Below are positions 1 to 7,508 of a DNA stretch of 22,293 bases, one piece after another (the first letter of the stretch is position 1; each line of letters begins with the position of its first letter). The position numbers and the translations under genes were made by a program. The stretch is from Gammaproteobacteria bacterium UBA3498 (lineage in GTDB: Bacteria; Pseudomonadota; Gammaproteobacteria; Pseudomonadales; Pseudohongiellaceae): contig DFQD01000068.1 in assembly GCA_002377605.1 (NCBI GenBank), forward strand, positions 1 through 22,293, in the 5' to 3' direction. A model generated the notes under the pieces. The model worked only from the letters and a program-made list of their open reading frames with translations. It searched no databases and was not told where the DNA came from.

Positions 1-540
1 TCCGATAATTTTGTCGGGGAAGCAATAAACGGCTACAACGCTGAAAAAATTCTAATGACTTTGGAAGCTGCTTTAGCGCTAGCAGCAATTCAAATAGAAT
101 TGGGGGAAAGAGGGCTTGGTTTAAAAGTATTTGATGCTTACCGGCCACAACAGGCGGTAGAACACTTTGTGCGTTGGGCTGCAGACATAAATGATACTTC
201 TACTAAAAGTGAGTATTACCCCAACATAGCTAAACAGGATTTATTTGTTTTAGGTTACATCGCTGCTCAGTCTGGTCATTCCCGCGGTTCAACGGTAGAT
301 CTCACTTTACTAGATTTGGAAACTGGCGAGGAACTGGATATGGGGGCACCGTGGGATTTTTTCGATTCAATATCCTGGCCAACCAGTCTTGAGGTTTCTT
401 TACCACAAAAAGCTAATCGAGAAATTCTGCGGGAGATCATGCTGCGCCATGATTTTATTCCGATTAGAGAAGAGTGGTGGCATTTCACTTTGGATGACGA
501 GCCGTTTCCAAATACTTATTTCGATTTCCCGATAAATTAA
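1..540 (+). CDS. D-Ala-D-Ala dipeptidase, VanX/DdpX family (5' partial)
   Basis: The reading frame is open to the first base, so the gene starts left of the window; the ATG at 55 is internal because the 18 residues before it also match the family (NFVG, GYNA). This is a zinc M15D dipeptidase that cleaves D-alanyl-D-alanine, in peptidoglycan recycling or in catabolism of the dipeptide. In the visible 179 residues the DAYRP motif carries the substrate-binding Arg, SGHSRGSTVD holds the first two zinc ligands (H93, D100), and EEWWH near the C-terminus gives the catalytic Glu (E158) and third zinc ligand (H161). The ending YFDFP is also typical. Export cannot be judged without the N-terminus. There is no sign of the vancomycin-resistance genes vanH or vanA alongside, so a housekeeping role is more likely than resistance. 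It converges on the TAXI gene with 33 bases between. Confidence 0.93.
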   Translation, partial: SDNFVGEAINGYNAEKILMTLEAALALAAIQIELGERGLGLKVFDAYRPQQAVEHFVRWAADINDTSTKSEYYPNIAKQDLFVLGYIAAQSGHSRGSTVDLTLLDLETGEELDMGAPWDFFDSISWPTSLEVSLPQKANREILREIMLRHDFIPIREEWWHFTLDDEPFPNTYFDFPIN

Positions 541-573
541 ACTAAATTCAAGAATATTTTCCTAAAGAGAAGG

Positions 574-1566
574 CTATTTACCTAACAAGTGATCTGGGAC
601 ATTCAATCCTTGTTCTTGATAATACCTGAGTGCGCCAGGATGAAGAGGAACTGATAGTCCGTTTAGTGCAATTTCAATAGCCATTGATCTGGTCGCGCCA
701 TGTATTTCTTGTAACGTCGCTAAATTTTCCCAAAGTAATTTCGTCATGTTGTAGACAATTTCTTCTGATACATCTTCTCTCGCTACAAAAATATTCGGGC
801 TCGCCGCTGTATTAATAGATTCCTCTTGCGTCGGATAGGTGCCTGCTTCGATTTTAAACGTCTCCCATAATGGAAACTCATGGTTCATTGTTTCTATATC
901 TTCCTGGGTAAATTCCAGCACCGTCATTTCTTCACCCATAAGGGCAAAGGCTCGAGTGACAGCTGTTACCGGAGGGCCAGCAGGGATGTTCATTCCAACA
1001 ATATTGCCATCCTGTAAGGCATTAGCGGATGGGCCATATCCCATGTAGGCAATTGAAAGCTCGCTGTCATAGTCGATACCAAGGGCATCGAAAATATAGA
1101 TGCCAGTGTATTCTGCTCCTGAGTTGCGCATGCCGATGGAAAATCGTTCGCCATCAATACCGCTAATATTTCTAACGCCGCCATCGGAAACTAAGTCAGA
1201 GCGCAATATGAAATGCTCGACGTTCGGCCACATTGCACTAATAGAGCGGAAGTTTTTGTAGGGATTGCGAATTGGCCCAGAACCCTCATAAGCCCATGCG
1301 CCAAATATGCCAAGAAGAATGGCAAACTGGGCTTGGTTGTCCCGCATAAGTTTTATGTTTTCCATGGAGCCCGCAGAACTAATGGATGAGATCGAGAATC
1401 CGACATCTTCTTGGGCAGAAACTAGGGTAGAGAGTGCGACGCCTACTGGATAGAAAGTACCGCCTGTAGTTCCTGTGGTTAAAATATAAGTACTGCGCAC
1501 ACCAACTTGATCGCTGCAAGCGCTAATAAGAAAGGTAAGGAGAAATGCAAAAGTAATGCGCGCCAA
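574..1566 (-). CDS. TAXI-family TRAP transporter solute-binding lipoprotein (orphan)
   Basis: A 330-residue extracytoplasmic receptor of the TAXI type, which captures a solute (often a carboxylate) for a TRAP permease. The N-terminus is hydrophobic and ends in the lipobox ISAC (Cys17), so it is probably a lipoprotein. The glycine/threonine-rich TTGTTGGTFYPVG segment at about residues 30-42 and the closing LHPGALRYYQE are family hallmarks. The start is TTG; it is chosen because it gives the signal peptide in frame and because a GAGGG ribosome-binding site lies about nine bases upstream. No permease gene adjoins it. The fused TRAP permease of this window lies about 10 kb away on the other strand with its own receptor, so this copy may share that permease, use another, or act as a sensor. 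Ligand unknown. Confidence 0.9.
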   Translation of the reverse strand: MARITFAFLLTFLISACSDQVGVRSTYILTTGTTGGTFYPVGVALSTLVSAQEDVGFSISSISSAGSMENIKLMRDNQAQFAILLGIFGAWAYEGSGPIRNPYKNFRSISAMWPNVEHFILRSDLVSDGGVRNISGIDGERFSIGMRNSGAEYTGIYIFDALGIDYDSELSIAYMGYGPSANALQDGNIVGMNIPAGPPVTAVTRAFALMGEEMTVLEFTQEDIETMNHEFPLWETFKIEAGTYPTQEESINTAASPNIFVAREDVSEEIVYNMTKLLWENLATLQEIHGATRSMAIEIALNGLSVPLHPGALRYYQEQGLNVPDHLLGK

Positions 1567-1609
1567 AGAGCTTCGCCCTCGTTAATAGATGGCGTTAGTC
1601 TACATTGCA

Positions 1610-2701
1610 TTAATCGGGACAGCTACCAGGCATCTCGCTAATCCAGCGCTCAATCAGATTGACGCCTTCTTTATGGATAATGGAACGGCCAAGCTCCGGC
1701 ATCATTTCATCGAGTTCGTCAGATTCCATGCGGTAGAGCAGAATTGAACGGTCGGGATTTCCGGGCACGATGCTGTAAAGCATATCCCCAGCACCACCTC
1801 CCGCGGCAACTGGTGTTTTACAAACGCCCATATTCACAAGTAAATCATGGGACCCGTCTAAGAGTAGGGCGGAAGTATCGGCGGCACCACTTGGGTTGTG
1901 GCAATGACCACAATGAATGTTGAGATAGGCTTGGGCTCGCTCATCGATGTTTGCGTTATCATCCATCCAGGAAATTGGACTGGAAGTATTTGGATATTGG
2001 TCTAACCACCCTCGTTCTACTAACGCAGCTATTTGCGATTGGTTGTCTAAAAAGCTTGAGCTAAGTTGGGATGCGATGGCACCTAAAGGATGCATTTCAC
2101 CGTCTGGATGTTCTGTTACATGACAGCCTGCGCATTGGTTTTCATTTGGTACGAAGTAAACGAAATCAAAATTTCCAGTGTCACTTTTTAAATTTATGTT
2201 AGTGCTAGCACCGGCTACTCTTAAAAAAGCTTCTGTTTGATCGTTATTCCAAACATAAGGGAAGGCTTCCCAGCCATTAGATCTTCGAACAAGTAGGCGG
2301 GTTTCTATTAATTTATTGGTTAAGAGGTTTACTGAAGGTTCGCTAGAATCTGATTGGAGAATAGGAATGCCTTGCGAGTCAGTGGGATAAAAAAATGTCT
2401 TGCTAAGCACAGTGCCGACGGGATAGTCGATTTCACCATCAACGAGCATTGCTTGTGTTTCATCCGGTATCCACAAAGTTCGCAGTTTATGGGCGTAATC
2501 GGTGAATAGCTGGTTCGCTGGACGAAATACTACGCCCTCACTACTGGGAATTAAATGAGTAGAACTTAACGTAAACAGATTCCAGTCCGACAATCTTTGC
2601 GGGTTGCCTGACGCATAAAAAACAGGTGGAGAATCAGAACATCCCATGATCAAAGTGAAGCTGGCTGCGATAATGCTGCAACGCCAGAAATGTTTGTTCA
2701 T
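1610..2701 (-). CDS. SO2930-type diheme c-type cytochrome lipoprotein
   Basis: A 363-residue exported protein with two heme c attachment motifs, CAGCH (C190-H194) and CGHCH (C264-H268), and methionines (M333/M334) that could serve as an axial ligand. The signal peptide ends in LIMGC (Cys21), so a lipid anchor is likely. It matches the conserved family built around Shewanella SO2930 (TIGR03806 type), which usually sits beside a parallel beta-helix protein, as here. An upstream in-frame ATG at 2749 exists, but the start at 2701 is preferred: it overlaps the beta-helix stop as ATGA, an AGGAG site sits just upstream, and the lipobox then falls at the right distance. The role is unknown; electron transfer linked to its beta-helix partner is an inference. 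It shares a transcript with the beta-helix gene. Confidence 0.88.
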   Translation of the reverse strand: MNKHFWRCSIIAASFTLIMGCSDSPPVFYASGNPQRLSDWNLFTLSSTHLIPSSEGVVFRPANQLFTDYAHKLRTLWIPDETQAMLVDGEIDYPVGTVLSKTFFYPTDSQGIPILQSDSSEPSVNLLTNKLIETRLLVRRSNGWEAFPYVWNNDQTEAFLRVAGASTNINLKSDTGNFDFVYFVPNENQCAGCHVTEHPDGEMHPLGAIASQLSSSFLDNQSQIAALVERGWLDQYPNTSSPISWMDDNANIDERAQAYLNIHCGHCHNPSGAADTSALLLDGSHDLLVNMGVCKTPVAAGGGAGDMLYSIVPGNPDRSILLYRMESDELDEMMPELGRSIIHKEGVNLIERWISEMPGSCPD

Positions 2702-3906
2702 TCTGCTCCTGTTGATAGGGAAATTTCTGATAGGGCAGGTAGTTCGCAATTATGATCCGCGGCATCAAAGTTTGGAGCAGCGAATCCGTTACTGGCATCC
2801 AGGTTTACGAAACTAATTTCTCCGTTTTGCCGCATACATAGAATTTCATGCGCCTTTTTGTTCGGAATCATAGTGCCATCCCAAACGATGTCTGGAATTG
2901 GCTGGCCAGTAGCCGCTTGTAAAGCGACCAAAGGTTCGGAATCCGGGTCAGTGCCACCGCCATTGAATTCATTGTTATGAATATTGATTGCTTCCGGGAA
3001 TGGATCGTAGTTTTCATCTTCGAACGGACGTTCAGTAATGAAGTAACTCAGGATAAGAATATTGGCGCTGTTATTGTTAGTAAAGGTATTGCCGAAAACT
3101 TCAATACTGTCGTTTGCCAAAACCATTAATCCTGAGCCTGCTGGAACCGTTCCAACGATGTTTCCTTCTGGGGCGAAATTACTGGTATTGTTATTAATAA
3201 TTTCGTTGTTAAACACGCGAGTATTACGTCCACCTTGTACTGGTAATCCGGGCAAATCAAAAACCAGAATGCCGCCAGTGTTGTTAGTGGTCACGTTGTC
3301 ATAGACATCGGCGAAGGTAGAGTTTTCAATTTCGATTCCTGCCACGTTGTATTCGGCGCGAGAATTTCTAACGATTATCTGATTGGATTGCCCAACATAA
3401 ATACCTGCATCAGAAGCGCCAATCGCTACTGCGCCGTCAATCAAAATATTTGAAGACTGTACAGGATATATTCCGTAAGCGCCGTTAGTTGTCAGTGCGC
3501 CCCCAGTCCATTCTGTGCGCACATTGCGCACGATTACATTGTTGCTTTCATTTATCTTAAGTGCGTCACCGACAGTGTCTTCAATCGCCAGGTCTTCGAT
3601 AATAAAATCATCGGCATTAACCAGTAAACCTTCTGCGCCTTGAATCTGGTTTGCGAAAGATAGTACGGAGCTTTCTATGCCTGCTCCTCTTATTGTGATA
3701 CCTGACACGTTTAAAGAAAGACTGCGGGTCATCTCGTGAATTCCAGCCGGAATTTCGATTACGTCACCAGGCTGAGCTTCGATTAGCCGTTGTTGTAATG
3801 ATTCTTCGAAACTTAGTTCTGGAGCTACTGATAATTGCTCACCACAGGTGGCTAATATTCCGGTAATGCTGCAAAGAGCGGCGATCTTGAAAGCTTTTTT
3901 ATTCAT
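2698..3906 (-). CDS. Parallel beta-helix repeat lipoprotein (partner of SO2930-type cytochrome)
   Basis: A 402-residue protein with many short repeats of the right-handed beta-helix type: alternating hydrophobic strands and Asn/Gly turns such as NIHNNEF and VFNNEIINNN, from about residue 70 to 340. This is the pectate-lyase-like fold of the TIGR03805 family. The signal peptide ends at LATC (Cys21), a slightly weak lipobox. An N-terminal segment (EIPAGIHEMTRSLSL) resembles the entry strand of carbohydrate-active helices. No catalytic pectate-lyase residues could be assigned, so binding or remodelling of a polysaccharide is only a possibility. It is the first gene of a two-gene unit with the diheme cytochrome, coupled by a four-base overlap. 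The leader carries a hairpin around its ribosome-binding site (3912-3929). Confidence 0.87.
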   Translation of the reverse strand: MNKKAFKIAALCSITGILATCGEQLSVAPELSFEESLQQRLIEAQPGDVIEIPAGIHEMTRSLSLNVSGITIRGAGIESSVLSFANQIQGAEGLLVNADDFIIEDLAIEDTVGDALKINESNNVIVRNVRTEWTGGALTTNGAYGIYPVQSSNILIDGAVAIGASDAGIYVGQSNQIIVRNSRAEYNVAGIEIENSTFADVYDNVTTNNTGGILVFDLPGLPVQGGRNTRVFNNEIINNNTSNFAPEGNIVGTVPAGSGLMVLANDSIEVFGNTFTNNNSANILILSYFITERPFEDENYDPFPEAINIHNNEFNGGGTDPDSEPLVALQAATGQPIPDIVWDGTMIPNKKAHEILCMRQNGEISFVNLDASNGFAAPNFDAADHNCELPALSEISLSTGAE

Positions 3907-3911
3907 TGTTT

Positions 3912-3929
3912 ACTGATTCCCCCATCAGT
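3912..3929 (-). promoter_or_regulatory. Hairpin presenting the ribosome-binding site of the beta-helix gene
   Basis: On the minus strand the leader reads ACTGAT-GGGGGA-ATCAGT followed by 5 bases and the ATG. The two six-base arms are perfect complements, and the purine-rich Shine-Dalgarno-like GGGGGA is the whole loop. Without folding the site lies 11 bases from the ATG, a long spacing that the hairpin could shorten. The structure is seen; a regulatory effect is inference. Confidence 0.4.
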
Positions 3930-4140
3930 GGATAGCACAATTCCGGGGCCGCAGTATAAGATTGATTGTCTCAGGGAGTAAACCACTACAAGCTAGTAGG
4001 TCTTCTGTAAATTTGGAGAGGTGTTCGTTAGATATCTTTATAGGCAGCTTCTTTGCGTGCCGCTGTGTGCGGATTAATGCTTGTTCCGAACGAAACTGGG
4101 AAGAATTTGAGTGTTTCGAGGAACTCAATGCCCTGCAAGG

Positions 4141-4177
4141 AAGATAAAAAACCGTGCTGAGAACTCTCAGCACGGTT
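4141..4177 (-). terminator. Rho-independent terminator of the cupin gene
   Basis: A perfect 13-base inverted repeat (4150-4162 with 4165-4177; a loop of about six when the inner pairs open) is followed on the minus strand by TTTTT. It lies 18 bases past the cupin stop codon. The plus-strand side has no T-tract, so it acts on minus-strand transcripts. It separates the cupin from the beta-helix operon; the rest of 3907-4194 shows no gene. Confidence 0.9.
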
Positions 4178-4194
4178 ATATTGTTTAGAGCAGA

Positions 4195-4662
4195 TTAGTC
4201 TACTGAACGAGACTGTGGGCGCACTCTGACTCCACCATACTGTTCATCTGTTACTGGATCTAACCAGTCCACAGATCCTTCGTAGATTGTTAACTGCAAG
4301 GCATCCACCTCAGGATGGGCGCCGTGCCAATGTTCTATGCCGGCTGGAGTCCAATAAGGTTCGCCAACTTGAAATTCTTCAATCGCGCGTCCGCGAATTT
4401 GATGCAGGCCAATACCTTCCTCAATCATTAAAAGTTGGCCCCAGGTATGGGTATGCCAAGAGGAACGAACTCCAGCAGGAAACAGAATGCGAATGTTTGT
4501 CATATCAGGAGTCTGGCTGACCTCAGGTGAACCGCCCTGAAAGTTACTGGATTGGGCAGAAATGACATTAGTCTGTGTTGCCAAGACAACCGCACCCAAT
4601 GCTAAAGCCGCACAAACAGAAGTAATTATTTCTACGGATTTTTTCGGAAGTTGACTCATCAT
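4195..4662 (-). CDS. Secreted single-domain cupin
   Basis: A 155-residue protein with an N-terminal export signal (about residues 11-36, cleavage probably after ISA) and one cupin barrel. Motif 1 is WHTHTWGQ (H70, H72, Q76) and motif 2 is WTPAGIEHWHGA (H111). This matches cupins of the type often found with carboxymuconolactone-decarboxylase-like proteins, which share WHTHPxGQ and HWHGA and a VTDEQY ending; Gln in place of the usual Glu is normal there. A bound metal is likely, but the reaction is unknown. Two start codons stand in tandem (4662 and 4659). GGAG lies 3 bases before the first and 6 before the second, so 4659 is also possible. It is transcribed away from the cytochrome/PQQ dehydrogenase block and has its own terminator. 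Confidence 0.85.
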   Translation of the reverse strand: MMSQLPKKSVEIITSVCAALALGAVVLATQTNVISAQSSNFQGGSPEVSQTPDMTNIRILFPAGVRSSWHTHTWGQLLMIEEGIGLHQIRGRAIEEFQVGEPYWTPAGIEHWHGAHPEVDALQLTIYEGSVDWLDPVTDEQYGGVRVRPQSRSVD

Positions 4663-4695
4663 TCTCTCCGATTTTTTATTGTGTTAATCCTGTTG

Positions 4696-4723
4696 AGTAT
4701 ATCGTTAATTTAGCCCAAAGCAA
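4696..4723 (-). promoter_or_regulatory. Sigma70-like promoter for the cupin gene
   Basis: On the minus strand, TTGCTT (4718-4723) and TATACT (4696-4701, five of six consensus bases) are separated by 16 bases. The start of transcription would lie near 4689, about 27 bases before the cupin ATG. Found by eye. Confidence 0.4.
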
Positions 4724-4827
4724 TATAGTAATAATGATAGAGAGCCGATCTCAGGCAGTATTTCTGCTGTGTCCATGCAGTTTCTTTGTTATCCTGCTTG
4801 GTCCAGCCCAACAAGATTAAGATAAAT

Positions 4828-5625
4828 ATGCTTAAGCGATTACAATTTAGTTTTCCCGGTCTTTTTCAAGCATTTTTGCTTTCCTATGGTCTACTGATAA
4901 TTAACTCTTCTATTGCGCAGGAAGTTAATCCATTGGAGGGTGATCCACGAGCATCTAGAATCGGCGGTTCACTTTTCCGCGCTCAGTGTGCAACCTGTCA
5001 TGGCCCTGATGCAAGAGGCATTGATTCTATAGATGCTCCCGATTTGACACTTATTTATTCACGTGAGGGAGTTAATGATCAATCTGTATTTCAAGTTATC
5101 CGTGAGGGGATTCCTGGCAGTATAATGCCACCCCATACTTTCCAAGATGTTGAAGTATGGATGTTAGTTTCTTATTTGCGCAGTGTTGCTGTAGCAGGTG
5201 CTTCGATAGCAATCGATGGCGATTCCAGGCGAGGGCTTTCGCTTTTTAATGAAAACTGTGCTCATTGTCATCGTGTAAATGGACGAGGTGGTAGTCTCGG
5301 ACCGGATCTATCCACGATTACAACGAGGCGAACTCAAGATGCTTTGGTAAATTCAATTCGTGACCCTAGCGCCAATATTGCGCGGCGCTATAAACCAGTC
5401 ACCTTAGTGACGATGAACAATCAACTCATTCAAGGAACGATAAAGAGTGAGGACGCGTTTTCTATACAAATCATGGACAGCAATCAATCTCTGCGTGGTT
5501 TTAAAAAATTATCATTGCAAGATGTAATTCATGAAGAGATATCTCTTATGCCAGGTTTCACGGAATCTGATTTAAGCAGCAATGAAATAAACGACATTTT
5601 AAGTTTTTTGCAATCGGCTCAATAG
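4828..5625 (+). CDS. Periplasmic diheme cytochrome c
   Basis: A 265-residue exported protein with two cytochrome c domains. The first has CATCH (C54-H58) with M100 as likely axial ligand. The second has CAHCH (C144-H148) followed by GGSLGPDLS and a C-terminal segment ending at LMPGF (M241); this half resembles the heme-binding domain common in Planctomycetes and Verrucomicrobia (TIGR02603 type). The signal peptide ends near SIAQ. The start at ATG 4828 gives a normal signal peptide; a TTG at 4786 would add 14 polar residues in front and is less likely. No good ribosome-binding site is visible. It lies 20 bases upstream of the PQQ dehydrogenase, so it is probably that enzyme's electron acceptor. 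Confidence 0.87.
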   Translation: MLKRLQFSFPGLFQAFLLSYGLLIINSSIAQEVNPLEGDPRASRIGGSLFRAQCATCHGPDARGIDSIDAPDLTLIYSREGVNDQSVFQVIREGIPGSIMPPHTFQDVEVWMLVSYLRSVAVAGASIAIDGDSRRGLSLFNENCAHCHRVNGRGGSLGPDLSTITTRRTQDALVNSIRDPSANIARRYKPVTLVTMNNQLIQGTIKSEDAFSIQIMDSNQSLRGFKKLSLQDVIHEEISLMPGFTESDLSSNEINDILSFLQSAQ

Positions 5626-5645
5626 CAGGGGCTCTCAGAGAATGA

Positions 5646-7271
5646 ATGATGAAGATAACTAAAAAGAAGTTTTCCTGGTTCGTAAGCGTATTTTTCTTGT
5701 CGTCTCAATTAGCGAACGCACAAAATTCTGATGGTCCAAATTACGAAGACATACTGAATGGCTTTAATGATCCTACTCGCTGGCTAACATACTCCGGTGA
5801 CTACAGCGGTACTCGTCATAGTCCCTTGACACAAATTACAACCGAAAATGTTGCGGAGCTCAGACCGATTTGGACTTTTCAATCTGGAACTACCACGCGT
5901 GGTCGCGGCTGGGAAACTACTCCTTTGTTAGATGACGGTGTGCTTTATCTAACCGGTTCCAATAACTATGCCTGGGCACTGGATGCGCGCACCGGTCGCG
6001 CCTTTTGGCAGTATCGAAGAAATCTACCAGATAATTTGACTTACGGTGCTTCGGCACCGGTAAATCGAGGTTTTGGCATGTTGGGCAATCAGTTATACAT
6101 GGTTACCTTGGATGCACACTTAATGTCACTCGATAGGCGCACTGGTGAAGTCTTATGGGATAGAGAGCTTGCAGACTATCAAATCGGTTATGCCGCTACT
6201 TTGGCTCCATTGGTAGTTGGTAATAAAGTGATTGTTGGAATTTCTGGCGGTGAGTATCAAACCCGCGGTTTTATAGATGCATTCGATCCAGCCTCGGGAG
6301 AACGTATTTGGCGCTTCAATACGATTCCTGGTCCCGGCGAACCTGGCAGCGAAACCTGGCCAGACGATCCGTTAATTCTTGCACAGGGTGGTGGTGGAAC
6401 ATGGATGAATGGTTCTTATGATCCAGAGTTAAATCTTATTTACTGGGGTGTTGGTAATCCGAATCCGGATTACTATGATGAGAATCGGCCCGGAGATAAT
6501 CTTTATACCGATTCAATCGTTGCGCTGGATGCAAATACAGGCGAATTGCGCTGGCATTATCAATTCACACCTCATGATATAAACGATTGGGATTCTAATC
6601 ACATGCCGGTGTTAGCAGATATTGAGTGGCAAGGAGAACCTAGAAAGGTTGTTATGGTTGGCAATCGCAATGGCTTCTTTTACGTTCTAGACCGGGAGGA
6701 TGGAGAACTACTTTTGGGCGAGCCATTTACAGCAACAACTTGGGCTCGAGAAATTGGTCCTGATGGTCGACCGATTATTTTGAACGATGGCAGTCTCGGT
6801 TGTTTGCCGGATCCCTGGGGCTCTACTAATTTTTATCCTCCAACATTTTTCCCCGGATTAGATCTTTTTATTCTTAATGCCAGAGAAACCTGTGCCACTT
6901 ATGTGCCGGAAGAGCCAGCTAATACTCCTGGACAATCCAATTTTGGTGGTACCGTATATATCGACGCTGAAGCAGGATATGGCGCACTTAGAGCATTAGA
7001 TATTCACACTGGTGAACTAGAGTGGGAATTCGCCTATCCATCGCCAACATTTGGAGGGGTAATGTCCACCGCTTCTGGTCTCGTTTTTGCGGGCGATCAT
7101 GAAGGTAATTTCATGGCCTTCGATGCTGAAACTGGTGAGAATCTCTGGAATTATCAAACTGGTTCTAGAATCTGGGGCGCGGCCGCAATTACTTACATGT
7201 TGGACGGTATCCAATACGTCATGATTCCATCTGGGACTACCTTAACTGCCTTTGCTCTAGGAGCTCCATAA
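5646..7271 (+). CDS. PQQ-dependent dehydrogenase (quinoprotein alcohol dehydrogenase family)
   Basis: A 541-residue periplasmic eight-bladed propeller with a signal peptide ending ANAQ. Blade-closing motifs recur (ALDARTGRAFW, SLDRRTGEVLW, ALDANTGELRW, AFDAETGENLW). By alignment with MxaF and XoxF, the metal/PQQ ligands are E203 (GGE), N271 (GVGNP) and the catalytic D314; D316 two residues later is the extra Asp that marks lanthanide-type enzymes. The vicinal disulfide of methanol dehydrogenases is missing (A135-S136). There is no fused heme domain, so electrons must pass to a separate cytochrome, most likely the gene just upstream. The substrate is unknown; an alcohol or aldehyde is expected from the family. 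Tandem ATGs at 5646 and 5649 are both possible. No PQQ biosynthesis gene is in the window. Confidence 0.92.
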   Translation: MMKITKKKFSWFVSVFFLSSQLANAQNSDGPNYEDILNGFNDPTRWLTYSGDYSGTRHSPLTQITTENVAELRPIWTFQSGTTTRGRGWETTPLLDDGVLYLTGSNNYAWALDARTGRAFWQYRRNLPDNLTYGASAPVNRGFGMLGNQLYMVTLDAHLMSLDRRTGEVLWDRELADYQIGYAATLAPLVVGNKVIVGISGGEYQTRGFIDAFDPASGERIWRFNTIPGPGEPGSETWPDDPLILAQGGGGTWMNGSYDPELNLIYWGVGNPNPDYYDENRPGDNLYTDSIVALDANTGELRWHYQFTPHDINDWDSNHMPVLADIEWQGEPRKVVMVGNRNGFFYVLDREDGELLLGEPFTATTWAREIGPDGRPIILNDGSLGCLPDPWGSTNFYPPTFFPGLDLFILNARETCATYVPEEPANTPGQSNFGGTVYIDAEAGYGALRALDIHTGELEWEFAYPSPTFGGVMSTASGLVFAGDHEGNFMAFDAETGENLWNYQTGSRIWGAAAITYMLDGIQYVMIPSGTTLTAFALGAP

Positions 7272-7508
7272 TGCGGGGCTTTTAGGGTTATCCAAGGGCC
7301 CTGAAAATAACTCTTCCACTAGACAAAGTGGTGCTAGAAACTTATCCTTCCCGTTAGGTTAGTTAGGTTCTCGATAATGCAACTTATTGTTACCCATGGG
7401 CGACTTAATCCCTTGATTTCAATTAAACTATTGGGGCTCTGTAGTACTAGAAGTTTTCGTCGATTTCTGAATCGATATAACGAGAAAACCATAATGAGGA
7501 AACCTGCA

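Noticed and set aside
1..540. Vancomycin-resistance locus suggested by the VanX-like gene
   Set aside because: No VanA, VanH or VanRS homologue is next to it on the visible side. Such dipeptidases are common in Gram-negative bacteria without resistance.
3925..4173. Overlapping open frames on both strands between the beta-helix and cupin genes
   Set aside because: The minus-strand frame begins inside the cupin terminator, and neither frame resembles a known protein. No ribosome-binding site supports them, so the stretch is taken as non-coding.
4195..4662. Gln in place of Glu in cupin motif 1 as a sign of a changed enzyme
   Set aside because: The matching cupin subgroup normally has Gln there (WHTHPxGQ), so it is not an oddity of this protein.
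7272..7376. AGGGCCCT palindrome and the TTAGGTTAGTTAGGTT repeat after the PQQ dehydrogenase
   Set aside because: They are short and not tied to a T-tract, a promoter or another copy in the window; likely chance.
7377..7508. N-terminal extension of the heme/copper monooxygenase (start at 7377)
   Set aside because: It would place 44 mixed residues before a proper signal peptide. The ATG at 7509 has a well-spaced GAGGA site.
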